Below are positions 1 to 4,814 of a stretch of DNA of 10,006 bases, piece after piece. Each line of letters starts with the position of its first letter. Position 1 is the stretch's first letter. The notes beneath the pieces were generated by a model, which did no database searches, was not told where the DNA came from, and saw only the letters and a list, made by a program, of their open reading frames with translations. Source of the DNA: JBNJGB01 sp051747385 (GTDB taxonomy: Bacteria > Myxococcota_A > UBA9042 > PHBI01 > JACKFB01); contig JBNJGB010000067.1 of assembly GCA_051747385.1 (NCBI GenBank), positions 1 to 10,006 on the forward strand, read 5' to 3'. A program made the translations under genes and the position numbers.

Positions 1-2
1 CG

Positions 3-56
3 CCGCATCTTCGACATCGTCCACTCCTGTCGTTCAGGGACATCGACAGGATGCGG
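3..56. repeat. Bulged inverted repeat
   Basis: Two nested inverted repeats lie here. CCTGTCG at 26-32 pairs with CGACAGG at 44-50 around an 11-nt loop. CCGCAT at 3-8 pairs with ATGCGG at 51-56. The folded form would be a 13-bp stem with a 17-nt bulge on the 5' side. It lies just upstream of a broken transposase remnant, so it could be part of a mobile-element end, but no function can be shown. Confidence 0.35.
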
Positions 57-96
57 ATCACGGCCGCGAAGTCAGCCCAGCCTCGGTCGGACGGGT

Positions 97-278
97 ACGA
101 CCGGCGCCGCGGTCGCCACCCCACGCTGGCCTGCTCTACAAAGCACCGGCGCCTCGCCGAGCTCGACGCCCTGGCCACCTTCCGCACCGAGTACCGCGCG
201 GCCCGTAAAAGCTGGCGCTCGGGGGACCACGGCGTCGCCTTCCCCTACGGAACCCTCCAGCTCCGGTCCCGCCCCCGG
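97..278 (+). pseudogene. Truncated RAYT transposase remnant (C-terminal part)
   Basis: This stretch matches the 3' end of the intact RAYT gene at 3877-4043 with a constant offset of 3780. By eye about 22 of 167 bases differ. It encodes the same C-terminal module, including RRRGRHPTLAC, RLAELDALATFRTEYRAAR, WRSGDHG and FPYGTLQL. After GTLQL the next recognisable residues are RSRP, which in the intact protein come six residues later, so an 18-bp deletion is likely. The catalytic HUH and Tyr regions are absent and nothing upstream of 97 is recognisable, so this is a dead 5'-truncated copy. A palindromic repeat core (271-287) overlaps its 3' end. The differences spread along the match argue for an old or paralogous copy rather than a recent duplication. 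Confidence 0.85.
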
Positions 279-287
279 GTCGGGCTC
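271..287 (+). repeat. REP-like palindromic core, copy 1
   Basis: GCCCCCGGGTCGGGCTC differs at one base from the 17-bp core found repeatedly at 4306-4835. It sits at the 3' end of the RAYT remnant and 55 bp before the TA1 antitoxin start. Confidence 0.7.
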
Positions 288-342
288 CTCGATGGACACC
301 GACCGGAGCCCCCCATAAGGTGGGATAGGAAGGAGGCGTCCC

Positions 343-594
343 GTGGTGGAGCTCAGATTCGAGATGCCCGAAGGCGCGCTGGCGTCGCTGCGCACGGACC
401 CCGAAGGCTTCGGGCGAGAGATGCGGATAGCGGCCGCCGTGAAGTGGTACGAACGTCGGCAGGTGTCACAGGGACGCGCGGCCGAGATCGCCGGCCTGAG
501 TCGGAGCACCTTCTTGGACGCGCTCTCCCGGTACGGAGTCGGCCCCTTCCAGTACGACGCCGACGAGCTCCTCGAGGAAGCGCGGGGTGGCTGA
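343..594 (+). CDS. UPF0175-family antitoxin of TA module 1
   Basis: This 83-residue protein resembles UPF0175 antitoxins, which usually precede DUF3368 PIN-like toxins and act as neutralising, DNA-binding partners. The central segment VKWYERRQVSQGRAAEIAGL followed by SRSTFLDALSRYGV is the family's typical helix-turn-helix-like core (about residues 34-66). The C-terminus FQYDADELLEEA is the usual acidic tail. The start is GTG at 343, with AGGAGG at 331-336 six bases upstream; a second GTG at 346 is possible. The gene overlaps the toxin start by 8 bases (GTGGCTGA), so the two are translationally coupled. A weak promoter could lie at 293-321 (TGGACA, then an AT-richer patch), but it is not convincing. 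The family assignment rests on motif recognition and on the neighbouring toxin. Confidence 0.85.
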   Translation: MVELRFEMPEGALASLRTDPEGFGREMRIAAAVKWYERRQVSQGRAAEIAGLSRSTFLDALSRYGVGPFQYDADELLEEARGG

Positions 595-1311
595 TCTTCG
601 AGTCGTCAACGCCTCGCCGCTAATCGTCCTGGCGCGTGCCGGACACCTCGACCTGCTCGTCGAGCCGGGGAGCGAGGTGCTCGTCCCCGCGGCGGTGTTC
701 ACCGAGGTGCTCGCGGGCCCGGACACCGGCCCGGCACGGCGNNNNNNNNNNNNNNNNNNNNNNNNNNNNNNNNNNNNNNNNNNNNNNNNNNNNNNNNNNN
801 NNNNNNNNNNNNNNNNNNNNNNNNNNNNNNNNNNNNNNNNNGGCGCTCGAGGACGGATGGGCTCGGGCCACGGCCATCGACGACATCCCGCCGAGCATCA
901 CCGAATGGGGGCTCGGCCCCGGCGAGTCGGAGGTGCTGGCACCCGGCACGGCGGGCGCTCGAGGACGGATGGGCTCGGGCCACGGCCATCGACGACATCC
1001 CGCCGAGCATCACCGAATGGGGGCTCGGCCCCGGCGAGTCGGAGGTGCTGGCCCTGACACGCTCGCACTCGCACGAAGGCGCGACGGCCGTCCTCGACGA
1101 TGCTCAGGCCCGCCGATGCGCCCGTGCGCACGGCATCCCTCTCCTGGGCACGTTGGGCGTGGTGCTGAGAGCCGCCCGGACCGGCCGCATCCCGGCGGCG
1201 GCGCCCGTCGTCCGAGCGATTCGGGATGCTGGCCTCTACGTAGACGATGAGCTCGTCCGAACTGCGCTGGCCGAGGCCCTGGATGAGGAGTGGTCCCAGA
1301 GTGAGGGGTAA
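587..1311 (+). CDS. DUF3368 PIN-like toxin of TA module 1, interrupted by gap and duplication
   Basis: DUF3368 proteins are PIN-fold putative ribonucleases, the toxin partners of UPF0175. The N-terminus (VVNASPLIVLARAGHLDLL, then VPAAVFTEVL) and the C-terminal half (LGPGESEVLAL, AVLDDAQARRCARAHGIPLL, GTLGVVLRAARTGRI) are typical, with candidate acidic residues in GESE and LDDAQ. As assembled the gene is broken. After 741 there are 100 N, then a 112-bp segment present twice in tandem (842 and 954), which shifts the frame by one base. Dropping the Ns and one repeat unit joins everything in one frame and gives a 170-residue protein, a normal length for this family. The bases on either side of the N block also join to give exactly the sequence at the internal duplication junction. 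The start GTG at 587 overlaps the antitoxin. Whether the break is real or an assembly error cannot be settled here. Confidence 0.8.
742..841. other. Scaffold gap (100 N)
   Basis: Exactly 100 Ns, the usual placeholder for a gap of unknown size. The flanks GGCACGGCG and GGCGCTCGAG join to give the same sequence as the internal junction at about 945-960, so the true gap may be zero bases. Confidence 0.95.
842..1053 (+). repeat. 112-bp tandem duplication inside the DUF3368 gene
   Basis: The sequence beginning GGCGCTCGAGGACGGATGGG at 842 recurs at 954 and stays identical to the end of GGAGGTGCTGGC. After the first copy the text continues ACCCGGCACGGCG and re-enters the unit; after the second it continues into the rest of the gene. 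The period is 112 bp, which is not a multiple of three, so the duplication shifts the frame. It lies directly against a scaffold gap, which makes an assembly artefact likely. Confidence 0.9.
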
Positions 1312-1358
1312 CGGTTGCGCCCGGCCCTGCCATCGCCGCTGATCTCGAGGTGTTGCAA

Positions 1359-1378
1359 CGACCCCAGGTCGGGCTCTC
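1359..1378 (+). repeat. REP-like palindromic core, copy 2
   Basis: CGACCCCAGGTCGGGCTCTC differs from the consensus core by one base (G to A at the centre). It lies between the convergent 3' ends of TA1 (ending 1311) and TA2 (ending 1395). Confidence 0.75.
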
Positions 1379-1394
1379 CCCTCCCCGGTTGGTC

Positions 1395-1736
1395 TCATGT
1401 GCTCCCGCGGGACAGGATGTCCACGATCGCGTCGACGACCTCAGCCAATCGGTCCGAGGCCAGCACACCCGCGACCCCGTCGAGGATTCGTGCGTCGGCC
1501 GTGAACAGCTTGCCCGGGCGCACGTAGCTCGTGTGCGGAAGGGAGCCGGAGAGGAAGTCTGCCCCTGTGACCTCGACAGCGTGGGCGTCGGAGTACGGGT
1601 TGCGGGTGATCTGGGCAAGGACGAGGTCCCCATGGTCGATCCTGGCCAGTACCAGCGCGGGTCGCAGCTTCGCGCGTGACAGGTCGGAGAAGGGGAATCG
1701 GATCAGGACGACGGATCCGGCTCGAGGCTCGCCCAT
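1395..1736 (-). CDS. PemK/MazF-type toxin of TA module 2
   Basis: This 113-residue protein has the MazF/PemK fold signature. The first strands read GSVVLIRFPFSDLSRAKLRP followed by ALVLARID. Then come LVLAQITRN in the middle and SYVRPGKLFTAD near residue 75-86. Members are mostly sequence-specific mRNA interferases; the conserved Arg-Pro in the N-terminal segment is present. The start ATG has GAGGAA eight bases upstream (1745-1750 on the + strand). The gene overlaps the upstream antitoxin by 34 bp, so it is translated from the same mRNA. A REP-like core lies 17 bp past its stop. Length is normal for the family, and no frameshift or missing segment is seen. The RNA target cannot be told from the sequence. 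Confidence 0.88.
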   Translation of the reverse strand: MGEPRAGSVVLIRFPFSDLSRAKLRPALVLARIDHGDLVLAQITRNPYSDAHAVEVTGADFLSGSLPHTSYVRPGKLFTADARILDGVAGVLASDRLAEVVDAIVDILSRGST

Positions 1737-1939
1737 GCTTCATCTTCCTCGGGTCGGTTCCAGTCTTCGGCCAGGGCCGGCTCGCTGAGGAGCGCTGTCT
1801 CCGGAACGCGGTCGGCGGTGCCGTCGAGGTCGTCGTCCAGGATCGTCACGAGCGCACGTCGCCGTCCGCGCAGGCGGAGTTGCTCCACCAGCCTCACGTT
1901 GCCGTCCTCGTCGACGATGGCCTCTACGGTCCTGTGCAC
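1703..1939 (-). CDS. Antitoxin of TA module 2
   Basis: This 78-residue protein begins with a short beta-hairpin-like segment, VEAIVDEDGNVRLVEQLRL, followed by RRRALVTIL. It ends with an acidic, Trp-containing tail, ALLSEPALAEDW and EEDEAW. The design, a small N-terminal fold with a charged flexible C-terminus, is usual for antitoxins paired with PemK-like toxins. I recognise the type from similar small antitoxins but cannot name a Pfam family securely. The start is GTG at 1939, with only a weak ribosome-binding site upstream (CTGGAACGAAC). Its 3' end overlaps the toxin by 34 bp, and the order antitoxin-toxin supports the role. A promoter and an inverted repeat that could be its own operator lie upstream at 1968-2027. 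Confidence 0.8.
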   Translation of the reverse strand: MHRTVEAIVDEDGNVRLVEQLRLRGRRRALVTILDDDLDGTADRVPETALLSEPALAEDWNRPEEDEAWASLEPDPSS

Positions 1940-1967
1940 GTTCGTTCCAGGTTCAATCCCAGTCTCG

Positions 1968-1988
1968 CTGCGAGCTCACGACTCGCAG
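1968..1988. promoter_or_regulatory. Inverted repeat, candidate TA2 operator
   Basis: CTGCGAG at 1968-1974 and CTCGCAG at 1982-1988 form a perfect 7-bp inverted repeat with a 7-nt spacer. It lies just downstream of the predicted TA2 transcription start. TA operons are commonly autorepressed through such palindromes, so an operator or a 5'-leader hairpin is plausible. Binding is inference. Confidence 0.45.
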
Positions 1989-1998
1989 AGCCACCACC

Positions 1999-2027
1999 AA
2001 GATGGGAACGTCGGGAGACGGTGTCAA
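1999..2027 (-). promoter_or_regulatory. Predicted promoter of TA module 2
   Basis: On the - strand a perfect -35 box TTGACA (2022-2027) is followed, after 17 bases, by CATCTT (1999-2004) as a poor -10 box. A start near 1992 would give a leader of roughly 50 nt before the antitoxin GTG. The -35 box and spacing are good; the -10 box is weak. Confidence 0.4.
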
Positions 2028-2347
2028 CATGGCGGCACCGGTCGTGACGCGCCGGGGTGGTCCACGAGGACTACGACATGCGGTCCACCCACCACCTGGG
2101 CGACCTGGGCGGGCGGGACATGGTTCACGTCGGGTTCACGTCGGGGCGTAGGCGCGGGCCTCCAGTCTCCACGAGTTGGAACGCTATCGCGCCCGGCCCG
2201 TCGGCGGGCTCGTCAGGTTGCCGATGGGCAGACCGCGGCCCGGACCAGCTCCCGGTGGGCGAGGTGGCGCCGCAGCGGGCCGTGCGCGCATCCTCCCTCA
2301 ACCCCAGCGGCCCGCGAAGTCAGAAGTCAGTAGACTTGACCCCCACG
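2028..2347. other. Non-coding stretch between TA2 and TA3
   Basis: No convincing complete gene is visible on either strand. It holds an 11-bp tandem repeat, GTTCACGTCGG, at 2123-2144. On the - strand, 2237-2208 could encode RGLPIGNLTS, a motif very like that of reverse transcriptases. At 2316-2347 is GAAGTCAGAAGTCAGTAGAC followed by TTGACCCCCACG, related to the repeats at 4656-4760. The region looks like decayed mobile DNA. Confidence 0.5.
2316..2347 (+). repeat. GACYTGACCCCC-type repeat at TA3 3' end
   Basis: GACTTGACCCCC at 2333-2344 differs at one base from GACCTGACCCCC, which occurs at 4679 and 4745 in the array next to the RAYT gene. It is preceded by the short tandem GAAGTCAGAAGTCAG and directly abuts the TA3 toxin stop codon (2348). 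From memory, similar GGGGTCARGTC sequences accompany RAYT genes in other bacteria. Confidence 0.5.
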
Positions 2348-2701
2348 TCAGCTGCTCCCGCGGCCGAGTACGATGTCAATCCCCGCGAGGATCAGCTCGA
2401 GTTTCGCCCGGGACAGTCTCCCGACCCGCTCCGTGAGGAGCCCCTTGTCGAGGGCCACCAGCAGGGACACGTTGGCAACCGACGCCTTGGGGAGGCCGGT
2501 CATGCGCGGGGTCAGCGACACGTTTCCGGGCGCGGCCGCCCACTCGAGGTTCGACGTCAGGGGGACGCAGAGCACCGTGCGGATGCGGCTCCGATTGAGG
2601 TCGTCGCCCTGGGCGACGACGACCGGGCGTCTGAAGCCGGGGCCCGAGCCGGTCGGCTCCGGGAGGTCGGCCCACCACACCTCCCCTTGGGAGATCACCA
2701 C
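2348..2701 (-). CDS. MazF-type toxin of TA module 3
   Basis: This 117-residue MazF/PemK-family protein is a putative mRNA interferase. The N-terminal motif GEVWWADLPEP is the typical first strand. It is followed by FRRPVVVAQGDDLN with the conserved RRPVVV, by TVLCVPLTSNL, and by a C-terminal stretch (NVSLLVALDKGLLTERVGRL) matching the usual VDQIRTLDKSRL region. GTG at 2701 is the likely start, with GGAGG seven bases upstream; GTG at 2698 is an alternative. It overlaps the antitoxin stop (2695-2697), so translation is coupled. It is not a close copy of the TA2 toxin, so the two did not arise by recent local duplication. Full length and apparently intact. Confidence 0.92.
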   Translation of the reverse strand: MVISQGEVWWADLPEPTGSGPGFRRPVVVAQGDDLNRSRIRTVLCVPLTSNLEWAAAPGNVSLTPRMTGLPKASVANVSLLVALDKGLLTERVGRLSRAKLELILAGIDIVLGRGSS

Positions 2702-2934
2702 TCCGTGCCCTCCAGGACCCGGCGCGCGGCCGCGCTGGCGAACTCGTCCGACGCGTCGTCGGCGAGCGCCTCGACGACCCGGTTCATCGCCTCCGTCACC
2801 TCGTCGGGGGCGTGGCGGGCGAGGTACTCGTCGAGCGCCTCGCGGTAGAGCTGGCTCCGCGACCTGCCGGTGTTGCGGGCGAAGCGGTCGGCGCGCTCGA
2901 ACACATCGTCAGGGATCGAGATGGCGGTCTTCAT
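2695..2934 (-). CDS. Ribbon-helix-helix antitoxin of TA module 3
   Basis: This 79-residue protein starts MKTAISIPDDVFERADRFAR, then NTGRSRSQLYREALDEYLAR. That is a classic ribbon-helix-helix DNA-binding domain (strand about residues 3-8, helices about 9-22 and 26-41) of the CopG/MazE-like type. The acidic C-terminal tail (residues 42-79) would wrap and block the MazF toxin encoded downstream. ATG at 2934 is the only sensible start. No ribosome-binding site precedes it, and a strong promoter lies so close that the mRNA should be leaderless. RHH antitoxins usually repress their own promoter as dimers; no obvious operator palindrome was noted beyond the promoter itself. Confidence 0.92.
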   Translation of the reverse strand: MKTAISIPDDVFERADRFARNTGRSRSQLYREALDEYLARHAPDEVTEAMNRVVEALADDASDEFASAAARRVLEGTEW

Positions 2935-2940
2935 ACCGAG

Positions 2941-2969
2941 AGTATAACCCACTGCCCCACGGACAACAA
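2941..2969 (-). promoter_or_regulatory. Strong promoter of TA module 3, predicted leaderless
   Basis: On the - strand TTGTTG (2964-2969) and TATACT (2941-2946) are separated by 17 bases, a near-consensus sigma-70 promoter. The -10 box ends only six bases before the antitoxin ATG at 2934, so the predicted first transcribed base is at or next to the A of ATG. The sequence between them (CTCGGT) contains no Shine-Dalgarno sequence. Confidence 0.75.
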
Positions 2970-2985
2970 CACGGGGCCAAATCAC

Positions 2986-3050
2986 GCCCCCGGGTCGGGC
3001 TCGAGGGCCGGCTGGCGCCATGGGAGCAGCCGGCTCACGACCCGGGGTCG
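2986..3050. repeat. REP-like pair upstream of the RAYT gene
   Basis: GCCCCCGGGTCGGGCTC at 2986-3002 is a forward core. CGACCCGGGGTCG at 3038-3050 is the reverse-complement form of the 13-bp centre CGACCCCGGGTCG. The two are head-to-head about 35 bp apart, in the divergent region between TA3 and the RAYT gene. Pairs in opposite orientation are typical of REP elements (BIMEs). Confidence 0.65.
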
Positions 3051-3179
3051 TGGCAAGAGCCTGTGATGACGACGGAAACGGGCGCCACGGGAGCCGAATC
3101 GCGCAACGAATGGAACCTTCGGCGTCACGAGGTAGGTGGACGCGCGGTCTGTACGGCCTCCGCGCGGCCCGGAGTTGCC

Positions 3180-4103
3180 ATGACCCTGCCTCGTCGCGTT
3201 ATTCCCGGCGCCACCTACCTCGTGACCCGCCGGTGCTTCGAGCGCCGCTTCCTCCTCGTTCCCCGCGGACAGGTGCCCGAGGTGTTCGGCTACTGCCTGG
3301 CGGTTGCCGCCGAGCGTCACGGCATCCAGGTGCACGCCGCCGCGGCCCTCAGCAACCACTGGCACGGGGTCGTCACCGACCCGAGCGGCCACATCAGCGC
3401 CTTCATCCGTGACTTCCACGCCCTCACGGCCCGGGCGCTCAACGCGCACCATGGACGCTGGGACGCCGTCTGGTCAGGCCAGCGCCCTTCCCTGGTGCGC
3501 CTGGTGGGGCCCGAGGACGTGATGGACAAGCTCGTCTACACCCTGACCAACGTGGTCGCCGCCGGGCTCGTCCGCCGACACGACGACTGGCCGGGCCTTC
3601 ATACCGCGCCCGGCTCGACCCTCCGTGCCCCGGCGCGGTTCGAGCGCCCGCGGCGCTTCTTCCGGCACGACGGGCAACTCCCGGCCGCCGTGGACCTGCC
3701 GGTCACCATCCCTCCCGCGTTCGCGGGCGACCCTCCGGAGGCCTTCGTGGAGCGCCTCCGTCGACAGGTTCGCGCCCGGGAGCACGAACTCCAGGAGAAG
3801 GCGCGCCGCGAAGGCCGGAGCTTCCTCGGCCGGCGGGAGGTCCTCCGGCAGCGCCGCGACAAGCGGCCGTCCACGTTCGACCGTCGCCGCGGCCGTCATC
3901 CCACGCTGGCCTGCGCCACGAAGGAGCGGCGCCTCGCCGAGCTGGACGCGCTGGCCACCTTCCGCACCGAGTACCGCGCGGCCCGCGAGGCCTGGCGCTC
4001 CGGGGACCACGGCACCACCTTCCCCTACGGCACCCTCCAGCTCGTCGAGCAGCACGGCGCCCGCTCCCGCCCGCCGCCAGCCGCGCTCCGTGCCGCAGCC
4101 TGA
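3180..4103 (+). CDS. REP-associated tyrosine transposase (RAYT, Y1/HUH family)
   Basis: This 307-residue protein belongs to the IS200-like Y1 transposase family, RAYT branch, which cuts and joins single-stranded DNA at REP hairpins. The N-terminus PRRVIPGATYLVTRRCFERR is typical. The HUH metal-binding motif is H60-W61-H62 (LSNHWHGVVTD). The likely catalytic tyrosine is Y120 in LVYTLTNVVAAGLV, matching the YxxxNPvxAGLV motif, though Pro is replaced by Val. Residues 185-290 form the basic C-terminal extension common in Myxococcota homologues (coiled, Arg-rich, then RRRGRHPTLAC and FPYGTLQL). The ATG at 3180 has GGAG five bases upstream; the frame is open further upstream but that part looks non-coding. 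The gene is flanked by palindromic repeats on both sides, its probable substrates. All key residues are present, so it may be active. Confidence 0.92.
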   Translation: MTLPRRVIPGATYLVTRRCFERRFLLVPRGQVPEVFGYCLAVAAERHGIQVHAAAALSNHWHGVVTDPSGHISAFIRDFHALTARALNAHHGRWDAVWSGQRPSLVRLVGPEDVMDKLVYTLTNVVAAGLVRRHDDWPGLHTAPGSTLRAPARFERPRRFFRHDGQLPAAVDLPVTIPPAFAGDPPEAFVERLRRQVRAREHELQEKARREGRSFLGRREVLRQRRDKRPSTFDRRRGRHPTLACATKERRLAELDALATFRTEYRAAREAWRSGDHGTTFPYGTLQLVEQHGARSRPPPAALRAAA

Positions 4104-4226
4104 CGACGCGCAGCGCCCCACAGACCGCGTCGACATCGCCACTCACGGCGAGGCGCACCGGTACGTCCGCGGCCGATTCTCGCGGCCCTCCAGCGCCCTC
4201 CGGCGCCCTCGTGGGCCATGTCGGAC
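4104..4226. other. Spacer between RAYT stop and repeat array
   Basis: No gene is seen. Short direct repeats of the type GCCCTCC/GGCGCCCTC occur at about 4190-4210. The sequence TCGGACGTCATCC at its right edge leads into the first 99-bp unit. Confidence 0.5.
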
Positions 4227-4424
4227 GTCATCCGACGGGCTCGGCAGGGTCCGTGCGGCGCTCGATTCGCTCCCCGTGCCCCCGCCCGGTCGGGCGCCGA
4301 AACACGACCCCGGGTCGGGCTCTCTGTCATCCGACGGGCTCGGCAGGGTCCGTACGGCGCTCGATTCGCTCCCCGTGCCCCCGCCCGGCCGGGCGCCGAA
4401 ACACGACCCCGGGTCGGGCTCTCT
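4227..4424 (+). repeat. 99-bp tandem repeat units A and B
   Basis: Two adjacent 99-bp units begin GTCATCCGACGGGCTCGG and end with the core GACCCCGGGTCGGGCTC plus TCT. The cores are at 4306-4322 and 4405-4421. A and B differ at two positions (CCGTGCGG against CCGTACGG, and CCCGGTCGGG against CCCGGCCGGG). In B the inner sequence GCCCGGCCGGGC (4383-4394) is a perfect 12-bp palindrome. Each unit therefore holds two palindromes. Confidence 0.93.
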
Positions 4425-4426
4425 TC

Positions 4427-4526
4427 NNNNNNNNNNNNNNNNNNNNNNNNNNNNNNNNNNNNNNNNNNNNNNNNNNNNNNNNNNNNNNNNNNNNNNNNNN
4501 NNNNNNNNNNNNNNNNNNNNNNNNNN
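4427..4526. other. Scaffold gap (100 N) inside the repeat array
   Basis: A placeholder block of exactly 100 Ns falls between unit B and unit C of the 99-bp array. The number of units is therefore unknown. Confidence 0.95.
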
Positions 4527-4528
4527 AC

Positions 4529-4655
4529 GTCATCCGACGGGCTCGGCAGGGTCCGTACGGCGCTCGATTCGCTCCCCGTGCCCCCGCCCGGCCGGGCGCC
4601 GAAACACGACCCCGGGTCGGGCTCTCCGGAAACACGACCCCGGGTCGGGCTCTCT
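4529..4655 (+). repeat. 99-bp unit C plus partial unit D
   Basis: Unit C (4529-4627) matches unit B, with its core at 4608-4624. It is followed by a partial copy of only the last 27 bp of the unit (4629-4655, core 4636-4652), starting GAAACACGACC. Before unit C the bases are ACGTCATCC, as at the left edge of unit A, not CTGTCATCC as between A and B. Confidence 0.9.
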
Positions 4656-4760
4656 CCGAACCCAAGTATGCAAGTTGCGACCTGACCCCCGAATGGACTC
4701 CGACCCCGGGTCGGGCTCTCTCCGAACCCAAGTATGCAAGTTGCGACCTGACCCCCGAAT
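4636..4760 (+). repeat. 66-bp direct repeat with second motif
   Basis: The palindromic core plus CTCTCCGAACCCAAGTATGC and AAGTTGCGACCTGACCCCCG occurs twice, at 4636 and 4702, with a 66-bp period. The 39-bp inner part is at 4656-4694 and 4722-4760. The motif GACCTGACCCCC (4679-4690, 4745-4756) recurs in near-identical form at 2333, and resembles RAYT-linked repeats recalled from other bacteria. The cores are at 4636-4652 and 4702-4718. Confidence 0.9.
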
Positions 4761-4780
4761 CGTTACGCCAAGTTGGCCGA

Positions 4781-4810
4781 TCCGGAACAAGTGGGTCCGG
4801 AACAAGTGGG
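4781..4810 (+). repeat. 15-bp tandem repeat x2
   Basis: TCCGGAACAAGTGGG is present twice in direct succession (4781-4795, 4796-4810). The pair is bracketed by GGCCGATC (4775-4782) and GGCCGATC (4809-4816). Confidence 0.9.
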
Positions 4811-4814
4811 CCGA

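Noticed and set aside
1941..1990. tRNA-like sequence GGTTCAATCCC
   Set aside because: The T-arm would contain mismatches and no acceptor, D or anticodon arms could be placed around it.
2373..3179. Upstream extension of the RAYT reading frame
   Set aside because: It crosses the TA3 genes on the opposite strand and looks non-coding. The typical RAYT N-terminus and a ribosome-binding site place the start at 3180.
4227..4655. CRISPR array
   Set aside because: The units are about 99 bp, contiguous, without unique spacers and without cas genes.
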